Assembly: GCA_001632425.1 (NCBI GenBank)
Contig: KV425612.1
Location: 145,439 to 209,438, forward strand
DNA: 64,000 nucleotides
DNA from: Neolentinus lepideus HHB14362 ss-1
Lineage: Eukaryota > Basidiomycota > Agaricomycetes > Gloeophyllales > Gloeophyllaceae
Reading direction: 5' to 3'
Position numbers and translations under genes: made by a program. Positions 44,928 to 59,054 of this stretch are shown here, piece after piece. The notes below the pieces were generated by a model, which saw only the letters and a program-made list of their open reading frames with translations, had not been told where the DNA came from and did not search any database. Each line of letters starts with the position of its first letter. Position 1 is the first letter of the stretch.

Positions 44928-47900
44928 CTACTCTTCATCTTCGAATCGTAAAATTTGCGCGTCTTCGTCTACGGGCACGTTCCTGTACCCCCTTCTCGAG
45001 CGGAATCTCGCGGTCAGAGACTCGACGGTTTCAGATACGTACTCCCACGCGATACCCGCAACGCCCACGAGGAACCACGGCACAGAGGTAAGCGTCGACG
45101 TGATACCAGATTTGCTGCGCGAGTACGGCATGCCTGCATCTCCTCCAGGTAGACGAATTGTGCTGTGCAAAGTAAGAAAATCGTCAATACATCAAATCAA
45201 TCAGTTCGTAGACTGAGGCGACTCACCCTCTTGCCATGCCGCTTCTACGGTACCACCAATACGCGACCAGAGCTGTGAACGCGAATGGTATCATAATCAT
45301 CGTCCACCAAAACAGCGCACCATGGGCTTTGAAACCTGGGCACACATGCGATTCTCCTCGATCAAGCGTCAGACCATCCACGCAAGTCGAGTAAGGGATT
45401 TTTCGGTACGCTGTGCGGGAATACCAGTAATCTTTGTCCTCACGGCAAGGCGTCTCTGGATCATCTGGTAGGGGTCGCCTGCCTTCAACGAGCACGCACT
45501 TTCCGTTCGCGTCACGGACGTGGTTGAATTCGCTGAGAAGTATAGAAAGGAAGTTAATTGATGCTGGTGGCATGACAGTTGTAGTAATGTATGAACCACG
45601 CACCATTCGAAGTCGTGCTCGGTACACGCACAGTTTCTTACAACCTTGTGTTCTACCTTAGGCTTAATACCAACGACGCAGTTCGCATCTCGCCTCCGCC
45701 TGTGATACAAGGTCTAATGCACGTGTGAGAGATGGGAACGCGTATGTCGCCAGTAAGCTTACCTGACGGCCAAACAAACAACGCTCTTCTCTCTCCTCGC
45801 TAGGACTCCATAGCTCGAAATCGTCATTAGCGGGGTCTTGTTCATTGAAGATGCCTATTGCAAGTAGAATCAGCCTGAGCACAATATGAGAGACGGGGAA
45901 TCTTACATCTCTTCGTGGTCAGCGTAGTAAAGTCGACGTGGACTGCGACAGATGTTGACGGAGACCGCGGGTAGTGTCCGAATAGGATAAAGCGACGACT
46001 GGTATCCGATGGTACCGTGACGATCGAACTAATCCTCATTTTTTCGTTCGAGAACTGATATTCTCGCCACGTTTGGCCCTCGTCTGTGCTGAACAACACA
46101 TGGTCCGTCGCCTCCTCGTCATTAGCCATGACGAGGATAGATCCTGAATCACCGAATTCCCAAAGGTGAGCGTCCTTGTGCACTTCTTCCCAAGTGAACC
46201 CGGCGTCGCGACTCAGGAAGGTGTCGCTCTCCGCATACGGTGCCAGGCTTTCGCCAACGTTGCCGACTGCCATGAGAAGACCTGGTACGGATGGAGTGCT
46301 GTAAGTGGCTCGCGGGTCACGGCGTTCGGTGTATCCGTGGACGTGCAATGCGCAGTTCTACACGTCAGGGAGCACCTCATTAGGGTAAGTGAGTTATGGA
46401 GTGGAACTGCACATACCGTGCTAGTGCAGTCATAACGCAACCCATTAGAATCAGTTAGGGGAGGCGTCAAGGTCTTCCACGAACCACCTTTGAAACAGAT
46501 GAGCAAAGTCACGGGAATGATCTCAGTAGTAACTACCGTCGTTGTGAGTTATACGGCTTTGCAATTTCTTTGACCCAGTCAAAGGAGCTTCCGTCGGGTT
46601 CGATACGACGTTGACGAGAGCGATGCCGTCCAATCCAATCATCTTCTCAAAGTCAACGTAGCCACGTTCATCACGATTGACATCATGCAGCGAGATACCA
46701 AAGTAAGTCCCGTTTGAATTCGACTTGAGGATACTTCCCCAGTATGGATTCGGCGGCTCCGAGGTAGTGACGTGTAGGAACACAGCCATCGTGCTGGATT
46801 CCAACATGGTGTATGCCTGTGTCTGGGATAAGCAGAAACAATGTTATGTGGATCATAAAAACGCACATGTTGAGTGGGACGCATGTCAGGTGGGAACATG
46901 CCGGCAGCAAAGGTTCGTCCATCGAGAGACACTTGCAGTTCAAGAGATTGCCTTTGTTGGACGTACTACACACACTGAGCAACAACCTATCACCAGTATT
47001 GTTGAGTCATGCTCACCTCAGCTACAATGAGATATTCGGAGAACTTCGTGAATCCGACGACATGATCAAACAACTTCGTCTTTTTCCTGTAATAGTCCGT
47101 CCCCGAAACAAGTTCTAAAGCATTCGTGCCACTTTGTAGGAAGAACCGCTGGTTACCCTTCTTATCACGCCACGATTCACAAAGGATCTGCGTTTTGTCG
47201 ATCTCAAGTTCTGCATCTCTGGCCCATTGACAATTCCGGACGTATCGCTCGACCAGGTCCCAGTGGCGTCCGTTATCCCGGGAATAATGAGCCGCAGCGT
47301 TGCACCCAGGGCCGAATCCTTCGCATTGGTCGTTCCCGGTCCAGATAAGATAGTCGGAATTCTGGGGGTGGAAGTGCAGAACCTGCGCTCCGAAAGTATT
47401 TGGAACGGTGGGTGTATCCATAGGATTCCACGTCTTTCCAGTGTCGGTGGTGTACCAGTAACGTTTGTCGGACGTCACGAGATAACCTCTGTCAGTGGCA
47501 TAGTTATGAAGATAGAAGACGACGAATTTCTGGTCGGGCACTGGCTGCTGCCAGGTGTACCCTTCGTTGCTTGACTGCCATACCGAACCGTCGGTGAGTC
47601 GCACCAGGATCGTCTAGACGCCGATATTAGTGGGCCCAATGGACGAGGAGTCTTTGTCCATACCTGCGAGTCTCCGAAATACGAATTTTGCACGATTGGC
47701 GCCGAGAATTCGAACTAGGAAGAGGAAAGCAATGAATACCTATACATCGTTCGCATGCAGAGGTTGAGCCAAGTGCTTACGGTCTGGTGGGTAATCTCTC
47801 CCTCTTCGGGTTGGGCTATTGATAACATAAATAATAAGCTTTTGTCGTACTTATGTTAGCCCACCTTCCGAGCACTTTTTCTCAACTTTGGCATCTTTGT

Positions 47901-50329
47901 CAATGCCTTCTTCTCTGCTGCAAGTGTTACCAGGGATTAATCGGTAGCCCGACGAACCCATGTAAGTCTGATTTGGATCACCGGCTGCGCAGACTCCCGC
48001 GGGAATCGGTTCTGGACCAACAGGGACACACTCCTTCCCGTTACGGACGAAGTTGTAATCACTAACAACTAAATTAAACACGTGAACATGCACAGGGAGT
48101 GATATACAGACCATTCAAAGTCTTCATCAGTACACGGGCAGTTCTCTTCGTGCTCCACTGGATCCTCGAACTTGTGTCCGACATAACAATCCGCATCGGG
48201 CTTGCGTCGACTATACCATTGCTGAGCGTCACGAGACATTAGCGACAACCATGACCACGGATGGCTCTGGTTCTGACCTTGTGACCCATCATGCATTCCT
48301 TATCAGCCGCCCTTGCGTACCACGTTTCAAAGTCGTTGTCCGTGCACTGCCGCCTGCCTAGACCAACGAAGTCTAAGTACACGATAGCGTAGCGGCCTTG
48401 CCCGGCTGTTTGGTCCCTTCGTGCTATCTGGCCTAGCAAGACGAATTTCTGTGAGGTGGCGTCCGGCACACTTGTCAACGCTCGGGCACGCATCTTGACT
48501 CCGTAGTTGTAGGAGTTCCTGAGTCGTAGCAGGCTCGGTAAGATAACGACAAATGCGTCAATCAATCAACTGACCAAGTCCTGCCCTCGTCTGTGGAATA
48601 TCTGATGGTGTCAACGCCGTCTTCATCGTTCACAGCAATTAATATGCTTCCTTGATCACCGAACTCGTACTTATGTGCGTCTCGCCGGACCATCCTCCAC
48701 GAGACGCCCGCATCTGTGCTGAGAAACGTATCGCAATCTTCATACGGCTTGAGAGATGCGCCAATAGATCCTACACCCATAACGAAGCCGGGAGCTGGCG
48801 AAGAGAAGATCCGACCAAAATTGTGTGGCGTAGTCACGGAGTGGAGATGCAGTGAGCATTCGCTCTTGTCTGCGGGGTCACAGGGAATTCGACGGCCTTC
48901 GCTGTCGGTTGAGGGAGGTTGTAGGTAGGACCATGAACTGCCTGCACAAGAAGCATGCAAATGTTTGTAGTAGATATGAATGGTAGACATAACGTACCAT
49001 CGTCGAAGGTGATCATGGTCTTCAGCTGTTTAGAAGCAGCACCGCGCTCAACTTCTTGAGCATTGGCAACGACATTAGCCAACCCAACACCTTCTACACC
49101 GTATATTGTCTCATAATCGACGTAACCCATCTCGTTCCGATTCGTATCCTTTAGACTTTCCACGAAATACGTTCCGTTTGAGTTGCTGACAAACAACGTG
49201 CCTATGCTGGCTTCGGTCTGCAACACCACATCGACAGCTAGAGAGTGTATTGTAGACTCCACGATTGTGTAGGCGTTCTCCCGTAAGCGAGCTGAGGTCG
49301 CGTGAGGGAACTGAGCCTTAGCCCACGTCTTAGTGTCGACGGATACGTATAGCAACATGTCACCGCCACTGCCGGGACTGAGATCCTTCAGAGCTATGAC
49401 AGCGAACTTGGACACGATGGCGAAGGCCACCACGCCGCGAGCGTTCTTGCCTATCCCGAGATCTTCGATCCTTTTCTCCTTCTGGAAAAAGTCTGTACTG
49501 GAAAAGACTCGACTGGACGAGAGGGAGTGAGTTCCGGACAAGGATGTAGTGTCAAAGCCAACACAGTATATCAGGTCTGGGTGGGCGTCGTGCTTGAAGT
49601 CCTTGCTGCTGTGTGCGAATTGGCAACGACCTGTCTCGGTCAGAAGAAGCTGGGGCTCATCACTGAAAGCAGCTTTTGTGTAGTATGTCTACATATTTAT
49701 TAGTAGGTGGTCGTGTGCATAATTACATCGCACTTGCCTCGTCATGACAAACGGACCCCCAGCCTGACCGGTCACAAACAGTACCCTGATAAAGAATATA
49801 GCCGTATCTTGTAGGGTCAATGTGGAAGGATAGAGGTTTGGACATGTAAGCGGGTACAATGGGCATGGAGAAGCTCCGCCACGTCCGTCCACGGTCCTCC
49901 GTCCGGTAATGCGTCTTGCCACGACTAAGGACAAACGCCTAAGGTCATTGAACTCAGAACAACGATAGCAGCAATTTATGTGTATACGCACATAGCGGTT
50001 ATTAAATGGGTGTTCTATGACCATACTCGCATCTCCTGCAGGTATGTCTTCCGCTCGCGCCCATGACTTCCCCTCATCCTGCGAGACATACACATTCCCT
50101 TCCACCACATCATGATATATCACAGTCTGTTCCTCCTATTCAGCGAACCGCCCATTTGCTGTCTCCGCAGCGTACGTACCGTAGTATCATCGAAAAAGAA
50201 CAGTCTTGCGGGGAGATTATTGAAGTAAGTGATACTCCTCTCAATATCCTGTGCGCCGGCCAGTACGAAGCACAAGAGTAGAGTAACAAACAATGTTAGG
50301 AAGGATACCGTTCTGTGTAACGGCGCCAT
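44928..50329 (-). CDS. VPS10: Vacuolar protein sorting receptor Vps10 (sortilin family)
   Basis: Type I Golgi-to-endosome receptor for vacuolar hydrolases such as carboxypeptidase Y. The ATG at 50329 opens a signal peptide ([20 protein letters not shown]). Two large VPS10 beta-propellers follow, marked by Asp-box repeats: [17 protein letters not shown] and STDEGRTW in the first, [31 protein letters not shown] and STDEGQTW in the second. Each propeller ends in a cysteine-rich 10CC module ([22 protein letters not shown] and [15 protein letters not shown] first; a matching pair with [10 protein letters not shown] second). Near the end are a hydrophobic span ([19 protein letters not shown]) and a second one ([15 protein letters not shown]). 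The tail ends [16 protein letters not shown], a sequence type conserved in fungal Vps10 tails. Many introns of 50-60 bases are present; the gene looks intact. Confidence 0.93.
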
Positions 50330-51087
50330 GGCGTCGTGAAAGATGGGAGCAGGCCACGAAAGCGCTCCCAGCACCGAGACTGCGCGTCGGAGTCGCGGAG
50401 GCAATAGCAGTATATTAGAGCGCCTGCCAGTAATATTAGTGCTGTACCTGGTTCTATCAACAATCGTCTTCTATATGCTATGCCGCTCGAAACATGCTTG
50501 TAATGTGGTCATAATGGCTTTACAACCAATCAGACTCAGGATAGAGAACCTAATATCCTTCATAGGCCTGTGGAGCCCACCAACGGTAATCCCATCCTAA
50601 ACGGATGCAGACCCAAACAGGTTGTCCAGGAATTGGAAAGCCAAATACTTGGACAGTATGTCCCTTTCTCTTGCACTTGATTTCAGTCACAAGAAAGCTC
50701 ATAAGTATATTGCTCCCTACTGCATAACAGACCCGATCTAGCATCGGTGTCTTACATGGACATCATGATAAACATGGTCATGAAAGTCGTAACTAAGCGT
50801 GAAGTGTCCGACAAACTACTCGATACAACAGACGCGAATAATGATAAATGATGGTTGTACAGTAAAGCACAACGGTTTTCTACTGTCCGTGGTTAGTACA
50901 TTGATTTCTCTGCTGGAAAATCGCCACTCACATTGATTATTATAATAGGCAATAATTAGCTGACTAGCTTATGACGCCCGGCGTTTGCAGCTAAGCCTAT
51001 CTTGTGGTCGTCGCCGGCCTAAAGGGCTAGGGATCTTAGGCTGGCTAAAGTCACGTCGGAAGGTTTCTGCAGCACATAGTATCTACG
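50330..51087. other. Intergenic region upstream of VPS10
   Basis: 0.76 kb between the VPS10 start and the end of the coiled-coil gene, both on minus. It probably contains the VPS10 promoter. I see no supported gene. Confidence 0.5.
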
Positions 51088-52656
51088 TCAGTTGAATGTT
51101 CGCAACGAATCCAAGTTTGAGATTGACGTACCCAGGCCATCGCAAGTCCCTATCGAAGACAAGCTATTCGAACGCTTCATCATAAACGAGGCCGCAAACC
51201 TGTTGCACGCCTCGTCGTCGCTGTTCTCGAACCGCACGTCGACGGGGGAGAACCGCTCGTGGATCAGGGGAGCGAACTCGTCCTCCGCTACACAACACAA
51301 AACTCAGTTAGAGCTCCCGGGTGAACACGATGAGCAGACGTACGTATGCCATGCGCGAACTTGTGGAACAGCAACATTGGTGAGTCCGTCGCATTATCGT
51401 ACACCTTCGGCCTCGAAGACGCAGAGGCATGTTCATGCTCGTCGTCCGCAAGACTCTCATTCTCAGACTCAGTGTCCATCTCCGATCCACTACCCACAAC
51501 TGTCGGGCTCCCAGATGTGTCGCAGTCGAAAGTCACCATTTTCGCCCGCGTAAACTGGGACGAGGATGAGGACGACTCCCTCTGGCCGACGGGCTCGTCA
51601 CCTTCCTCCTCCTCCTCCTCGATGTCTGCTAGAGGGCCTGTAGGAGTAATGGGCGAGACTTCGAGCAGAGTGGGTGAGGTTGGCAGCGCGATGGTGCAGG
51701 AGAGTGATGACGGGCATGCAACGGCGTATGCATCTGTCGCGGGCGGGGCAGTCCAGCTGTCCAAGATCGCCTCGTGAGACCACGCTTCATCCCGTCTCCT
51801 TTTCATCACGACCACCTCTTCTTCGTCTGACTCCACCTCCGAGACCACTATTCTCGGCACCTGCACCTGCACACGTTCCTCTGACACCCCTTCCTCCTCA
51901 TATACCTCGTCTGACTCGTCCCCACGCTTCCACGCATCAAGCGTAGCGAGGACAGTGGTAAACGTATCTGACACGAGCTCGTCCGCCTCCTTGCTCGCAG
52001 CCACATACTCCTCCAGCACCTCCATCTTCTCCCGCGTCCTCCTCACCTCCTCGTCCTTCTCCCTTATCTCCCTCTCGCACTCCGCCCGCTCGACCCTCAG
52101 TCGCTCAACCTCCTCCTCTAGGTCCTTGTTGCGCGCCTCGAGCTTGTCAGCCACGTACTGCACGCCCGTCACCGCGAACCCCAGCCTCTCCACCTCCTTC
52201 GCCAAGCCAGCGTTCTCGGCCTTGAGCATCTCCAGTTCGCAGCCCATCTTCTCGAGCCGCTCCTCTCTATCCTTCAGCTCCTGAGAGGTCTTGCGTGCCG
52301 CCGCCTGCGAGGCGCAGTTGAGCAGGTCCTGGCGAAGGAGCTTAAACTGCAGGGCCATCACATTGCGCGCCTTCATGGAAAGCTCGGACTTTGCTTGGGC
52401 GATCTCGAATTTGAGCTGCTCGGTGTGCGCTTTGAGGAAGGCGTTGGCCTCGTCAGAGCGCTGGAGCCTGCGCTGGAGCGTGCCATTCTGTGAGGAGAGG
52501 TTGGCGCAGTAGGTGCGCATGCGCGAGGGGGTGTCGGGGATCTGCGCCTGCGCATGTGTGTTGGAAGAGGGATAGAAAGCAAGCGGAGATAAAACGTACC
52601 TGTCCTTCGGGTGGAGAAAGGGGGCTCGTGGGCTTGAGCACTTGGACGTCACCCAT
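51088..52656 (-). CDS. Coiled-coil protein of unknown function
   Basis: I do not recognise the family. The ATG at 52656 opens MGDVQVLKPTSPLSPPEGQ. A 52-base intron (52548-52599) joins to AQIPDTPSRMRTYCANLSSQNGTL. A long coiled coil runs about residues 35-210: QRRLQRSDEANAFLKAHTEQ, KTSQELKDREERLEKMGCEL, LEEEVERLRVERAECEREIR and so on. Acidic and Ser-rich regions follow. A downstream intron joins FAHGI to PEDEFAPLIHERFSPVDVRF, and the frame ends LRTFN at 51088; without this splice it would stop at 51288. The N-terminal SPLSPPEGQ-type start plus coiled coil resembles other fungal spindle or septum-associated coiled-coil proteins only in general form, so no function is proposed. Confidence 0.75.
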
Positions 52657-53433
52657 CGTGTCGAGAGTCGAGAATGCTACTTGCGCGTGGAGAGTTGGTT
52701 GGAAGATAAAATGTTGTCTAGCCTAAGTTAAGGCTGAAGATCGCTGGAGGAGCGGATTGGAAGAAGAAACACAGACGCTTGCCAGAGGTCAGTAAGTCAG
52801 AAGGAGAGATACTGCGCCCAGACACACTGCTAGCTTACTTATATCTCTCAATGCCAACTGCCTGCAGGTAAGAGAAGTCTGGACGATCTTATGGAATCCG
52901 AGGGACATCCGGCATGAGGAGACAATGTGGTGGGAGAAACCGGGGCACGGAGAGCGAATCGGGGTAGGGAGGAAGGTGAGGACATATCGGGATACCACAA
53001 TCAGCTAGGGCGGAAAGTTAAGGGGCACTGTGATCTTTGCTCCGAAGGAGTTCTCACTCTGGTATTTCGGCGATTATCTGCTTGTAAGACCGAGTGTTTA
53101 CCTAAAATCGGGAGGGCAGAGTCGCGTATCGCTCTTTGATGGCTTCACAATCCCGTTCTATACCCTGTATCAAGTAAAACGCTGGTCAAATCTGTTTCAA
53201 ACCCTACATTCGACTCTATTCTGGCACGGACGCATTGCAATGGCATGTCCAACATGCGGAGTCCTCACCTCCACAACACAGCCATCCGAAGCACCCACGC
53301 ACGTGACCACCTCGCGTAGATCCGACTCAAGTTATCACGTCCTCAACTCTGTCCTGCGCACCAATTCACTGGTTTCTCTGATCCTTGATCCTGCAATTCT
53401 ACACTTCGGAACACAAGTTATTCAATTGCAGAT
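52657..53433. other. Divergent intergenic region
   Basis: 0.78 kb between the coiled-coil gene (minus) and cytidine deaminase (plus). It holds both promoters. The open frames here have no domain. Confidence 0.5.
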
Positions 53434-54344
<911 letters not shown>

Positions 54345-54601
54345 AACCGGCAGGAGACAGGGAGGTGCCAAGCTGGAGAAAGCGAACCTGTGGGCACTGC
54401 GACTGGACGCGCGGTTTGGAGGGGGGCGGAGGGCAAGCAAAAGGAAAAAACTGTACTAATGCTTCACATGGTTGGTTAACGAATGTACAAAATATAAAAA
54501 ATGTACTTTACGCTTCGATTAGCAATCCGGGACGTTTTAACTCTATATTTCAATCCACAGTAGTATCTTACACCCGCATCCTCTTGTCACCATAAATACT
54601 T
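54345..54601. other. Convergent gap
   Basis: About 0.26 kb between the cytidine deaminase and J-protein stops. Both 3' ends must fit here. Confidence 0.5.
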
Positions 54602-55514
54602 TCACCCACACCACGTCTTCTCTCTCTCAGCCAACTGCTCCTCCCGCACCTCCTGCTGATGCTCCTGCACCCTCCTCCTTACCTCCCTTCTCCTCTCCCA
54701 TCCAAACTCCCGCGTCTCCCGTCGGGCTTGGGCGAGGTTGGCCGAAGCCTGGAGGTGCCGCTGCTCAACGAGTGTATGCGGGTTAATGAACAGCACAGGC
54801 GCGAGGCCAACGACTAGGGACTGAGAAAAATGTAAGTGACATTTATATAGGTAGGAGGACGGAGCGAAAAAGGGACGCACTAGGACACCGAAGGTGATAA
54901 TTACGCGGTCCTTCCACCGATCGTCCGGACTCGCCGTCCACACCTGCTCGTTCCCCCACGCCCCATATCCATGATGTGCCCTCGCGAATCCCTCGCGTGC
55001 TCTCCTCTCCCTCTCCGCCGTCCGCGCCCACTGGTGCCGCCGCATGATGTCCAGCTGCTCCTCGTATGGGTAGCCAGACCAGTCGTTGTACGAGCGGCGG
55101 GATGGCGACTGCTTGCCGGTGAGGATGTCGTAGGCAGTGCGAATGGACTGGAAGCGGGCGTGCCGTTCGCTGGGGTCTAAGTGGCGGCACGAGGGGGAGT
55201 CGGGGTGGTGGACGCGGACGAGATCGTAATCTACATTGGGTTGATCAGTTTGTTGTTACCAGTGTTATGCGAGAATCAAGATGAGGAATTGAAATCGTAT
55301 GCGTACATCTGGCCTTGATATCAGACTGCGACGCTCCCGCTGGGAGATGAAATATCTGGTGCGGGGTCGGGTTCGGATGCGCCGGGAAGGAAAACTGTTG
55401 TTGCGCCTGTGGTCCGTTCGCACTCTTGCTCGTCGATGCTAGTCGTACATGAACCTGGACTTGGACGAGGAGGTGGTGCGGGAGCTGCTGGAGGCGGGTT
55501 GAGAGGAGGTGCAT
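54602..55514 (-). CDS. J-domain (DnaJ-like) protein, probably mitochondrial
   Basis: Hsp40-type co-chaperone that stimulates an Hsp70. The ATG at 55514 opens MHLLSTRLQQLPHHLLVQVQ, an Arg/His-containing, acid-free start that suggests a mitochondrial presequence. After a Gln-rich linker comes NPTPHQIFHLPAGASQSDIKAR; an intron joins to YYDLVRVHHPDSPSCRHLDP, with the HPD motif, and FQSIRTAYDILTGKQSPSRR completes the J domain. A later intron precedes SLVVGLAPVLFINPHTLVEQ, a single hydrophobic segment that may be an inner-membrane anchor. A Glu/Arg-rich helix follows, ending EREKTWCG at 54602. An upstream in-frame ATG at 55577 is possible but adds an untypical start. There is no zinc-finger or C-terminal DnaJ domain, so this is a class C J protein. 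Confidence 0.82.
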
Positions 55515-56226
55515 GGTTGCGAAGCTCAAATACAGGAAGAGACTAGTAAAATACTGCTGTGAGTGTCTTTCGGGCACTGCTCGCCATTCGTAGCAGCGAC
55601 GAGATGGTAGTTGACGTCGCTGGAGACGCTGCAGAGGTGCATTTGCTCAGCGAACGGCATCATCATATCGGGTGTGGCGGGGCCGCAGATAGCGTGTGGG
55701 AAATACGGTCCCCGCCGGACATCCTTGTTCTTCTAGCAGGACTGCCACCATGAGCGCTCGCATCGACGGTGACTTGCTCATCCTGTTTCGTTCCTTCTGT
55801 ATTCCGATTATGTTTCTGACCTTTAAAGTCCTTCATTCGACATCTAACCGTACATCTCGATGTTCTAGCCCATGGATTCCTCGCTAAAGTCGAATAGGTC
55901 ATCCTGCATCACCAGTGTTACCGTGGGCGCAGCTGCAGACCAGTGTCCTTCGAGTATTTCTGCCACTGCTGGTACCGGTAAGCTTGGAAGAGTATTATTG
56001 GACTGTGTCGCGAGAATTTATATACATGTCACGGAGCTCACTGGCATCCAGAAGATAAAGGATGTCAGGACTTTGGCTAGACATCCACTACATTTCGGAA
56101 CTCCGTATGAGGTACTAACATGAATCAACCAAGAAGAACACACGATTCAATCTAAGGAAACGACGCAGCCGTTCTTTAATACGCATCAGGAGAATCGCGA
56201 TATCAGGCTAATTGTTCTTATCCCTC
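55515..56226. other. Intergenic region
   Basis: 0.7 kb between the J-protein start and the pseudokinase end, both minus. An open frame of 84 codons at 55872 (plus) is free of recognisable features; I do not call it a gene. Confidence 0.45.
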
Positions 56227-57412
56227 TCATGCCTCGGCGCTTGCGCTGCTAACCAGCATCATCTGCCTGATCTCCCTAATCTTGGGCCTTTGCATTGGAT
56301 CCTCTGTCCAGCATGCTTCTATGATCGGTCGCATCCGCTGCACTTCGTCCGTCTGGTCACTTTCCTCGAATATGCCCGGCATTCTACCTTGCGCTATCGC
56401 AAGTGGAATCTGCAAGTGACGGTAGCCGCTGTACGGCTTTCGCCCGGTGAGGAGCTATGTGCTCCATGTTATCCTGGACTCACGGCGGCGGGACATTGCA
56501 CCGACGTACCTCAAAGAGCGTGCATCCCAATGCCCAGATATCTGAGGCAAACGTCCTTCTCGCACCTTGTACGATCTCAGGAGCGCTGTAGTGCACTGAA
56601 GGAGCTTCCGCCGGACACCTTGCGCAGGGCGGGATCGGCAAATGCGACACCAAGAGCTCTGCTTGTCCCAGGCCCGCGATGACCGTTTTGCCATCTTTGT
56701 CGACAAGGACGCTACTCTGTCGAAATCAATTCTTTCAAAACCAACACCCCCAAATGAATGTTGGCTGGAACTAACCCCTCGGAGATTCCCGTGCACAATG
56801 CCCATGCCGTGTAGGTATGTTACGCCTTCTATCGCATCCAATAGCTATGATCGTGCGTCGGTAAGAACGCGAGGCAGGAATGACAACTGATCAGTCACCA
56901 GTGCTCACCATCTGTCTTATAGACGTCCCAGGTCGCTTCGCGATGTACTCTGGAGCGGTGCCTTGGTCATACCATGCCATAACTATGGCCTCTTTGCCGC
57001 CAAAACAGGTGGTATGTCCGTATGTCGTCACGATATTCGGGTGCCTTAGGGTCCTGGAGAAGTAGAGGTCGTGGTGCAGTTGCTGCAAGAAATGTTGAAT
57101 TGGCACCGAGAAGCGCTGATCAGGCCCGTGAACCATCCCTACCTTGGTAGCGACATCGTCACCGAAAAGCCTCTTTCGTTCGTCCGTGGCGCGATAGCAT
57201 TTCAACGCTAACTGGATGTGGTGTTAGCTCTGGTAGTCTCAGGAATATCTGAGGGTGCTTACAATTCCCGACATCATTTTGCCCTGCTCGAACTCGCACA
57301 TGTAGATGTCCGACGAGGCACCGAATGCTGTTGGACATGATGACATCTGGCCAGTGCATTGCATGAAGTCACTCCGCTCATGGGAAGGACTGATTGAGAT
57401 TGTGCGCTGCAT
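56227..57412 (-). CDS. Protein kinase-like protein, predicted pseudokinase
   Basis: Kinase fold of the TKL-like group expanded in Agaricomycetes. The ATG at 57412 starts MQRTISISPSHERSD. FGASSDIYMCEFEQGKM stands at the glycine-loop position. Splicing gives LALKCYRATDERKRLFGDD, with the beta-3 Lys (ALK). SRTLRHPNIVTTYGHT and AIVMAWYDQGTAPEYI form the hinge region. The catalytic loop reads YLHGMGIVHGNLRG, so the HRD Asp is Asn. After an intron it continues SVLVDKDGKTVIAGLGQAEL, so the DFG triad reads AGL and the loop Asn reads Ser. Further on are SVHYSAPEIVQGARRTF, SDIWALGCTLFE, LLTGRKPYSGYRHLQIPLAI and ACWTEDPMQRPKIREI (helix I). The fold is complete but three catalytic positions are lost. The intron between the catalytic loop and VLVDKDG is inferred. 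Confidence 0.75.
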
Positions 57413-58365
57413 ATTGGCCAGTCGAGGGGTCACCGGTCACCGGTCAGTTTTGGGAAGCCGTGCTATTTCTTAGAGGTGTTTGAGGGAGAGGGGCCCCTCA
57501 GTTTGCACATCCGCTAAGCTTTATAACAGTGGAAGCTGCTGGAGTGGACCGTTGGTCCGGTTCCCCAGACCACTTTTCACTTTCTCAAGGCTCAGCATCA
57601 GCGCTGAGCATTGCATCGCATCGTTGCCATCACACCATTGCCTAATTCAGTTAGAGGGTTGCCATTTTAGGCGCTACTAGCGCTCCGATAGGGTCGTAAC
57701 CACCCTCTCGTAGCAGATTGAGGGCAGAATCTCGCTAGAGAGGCTGGTCCATTTGGTGTGGGAATCCAGTATACACAACCCAGACCTCGATTTTAGCCGT
57801 CTAAGTGCTTACATTTTGACAGTTTTGACAGCTGAGTTGGTCTGAGTTGAAATATTGACCTGCCCTCAAGTCGATCAGGATCTCACTAATAGCATTTTGT
57901 AGTCCAATAGAAGTATGGTTATAACTCGAGATTGTGCGCCCTCCTGCCTGCCCCTCGCACTGCACCTGAAGATCCCAACATACAACAAATGTCAAATAAA
58001 CATCCAGCACCTGGATAATATGCTCCACAAGAAATGAGAGGCAGAAGCAGTAGCGCGAAGATGTGTCGCGGGACTTAGACGCGTCGCGGCGAGCGCGATT
58101 TGTAGTCAATTCTTATTCGACTACAGTCATTTCTATTGGACTACAAACGTTTGTTATTCGACTACAAAAACGACTGGGAGTCTAATTTCGGCAGCGTTCG
58201 GCACTGCGGCGCACCACTGGCACGTCACGGCGATCCCCGGTTGACGAGATAAGTCGTGTATACCTGATTCCCATGCCAAATGTACCAGCCCCTCCAGCGA
58301 CTGCGCTGGAGGTGGATGGTCACGAGCCTAGCGCTCCGAGGCCGGAACGTATGATGAAATCACAG
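57413..58365. other. Intergenic region with short repeats
   Basis: 0.95 kb between the pseudokinase and the retroelement arm. It contains a spaced triple of ACTACA-type units (58113-58172: attcgactaca, attggactaca, attcgactaca) and a hairpin CCTCCAGC...GCTGGAGG at about 58291-58312. There is no supported gene. Confidence 0.5.
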
Positions 58366-59054
58366 GTACAGTGTAAGTCGCTCAAAACCGACTCGGCAAT
58401 AGGCGGGACTGCAACCATATCAGGACCTCGGAAGAAATCCGTGTTGGGACAAAAACTATACCAATCAACTCCTTTTTGTAGTAGCTTTTGACCTATCAGG
58501 TTACATTTTCCAAATTCATGATTTTGAGATTTTGACCCTTCTGATATTTGAATTTGAGTTGGAGTTAAGTTGGAGTTACCATATCGGGGAAATATCTCGG
58601 CGATTACCGGTCGGACTTCTAATGTGACTTCAGAACACTACCACTACTTCTATGATATGGGGCGGTATATACATGCAGAGCATGTGCAGATTTAATTTAG
58701 TGATATGTTATGGTCAATCATGATGTTTGCACCAGTACACCTATGTGGGCAAAATTTTCTCACAGTGAGTTTTGTGTTGAGGCCTCAGCTGAAGGAGCAG
58801 TACTCAGCCGGAGAGAAACCTGGAATTGACTTGTTTAGCACCTGAGAAGTGTTGCTGCTTTGGCTTATGCTGTCTTTTTGTCAAAGGAGCCATGCCAGCC
58901 TTGCACACTAAGTATACTAGACTTCTGGTATGTTGGACCCAATATTTGAATGATTATGTAATCATCCAAAAAAAATCAAAATGTGTATTTACACATCTTT
59001 TGCCCAAGTTTATGTTTCAAATTTTCTTCCGGGCACCTCCGGCACCTCAGTTCA
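58366..59054 (+). repeat. Left arm of 689-base inverted repeat
   Basis: AT-rich arm starting GTACAGTG and ending CCGGCACCTCAGTTC-like sequence. It is the reverse complement of 61523-62211 with scattered mismatches and small indels, by eye well above 80 percent identical. It includes an inverted copy of the last codons of the gag-like frame. Confidence 0.85.
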
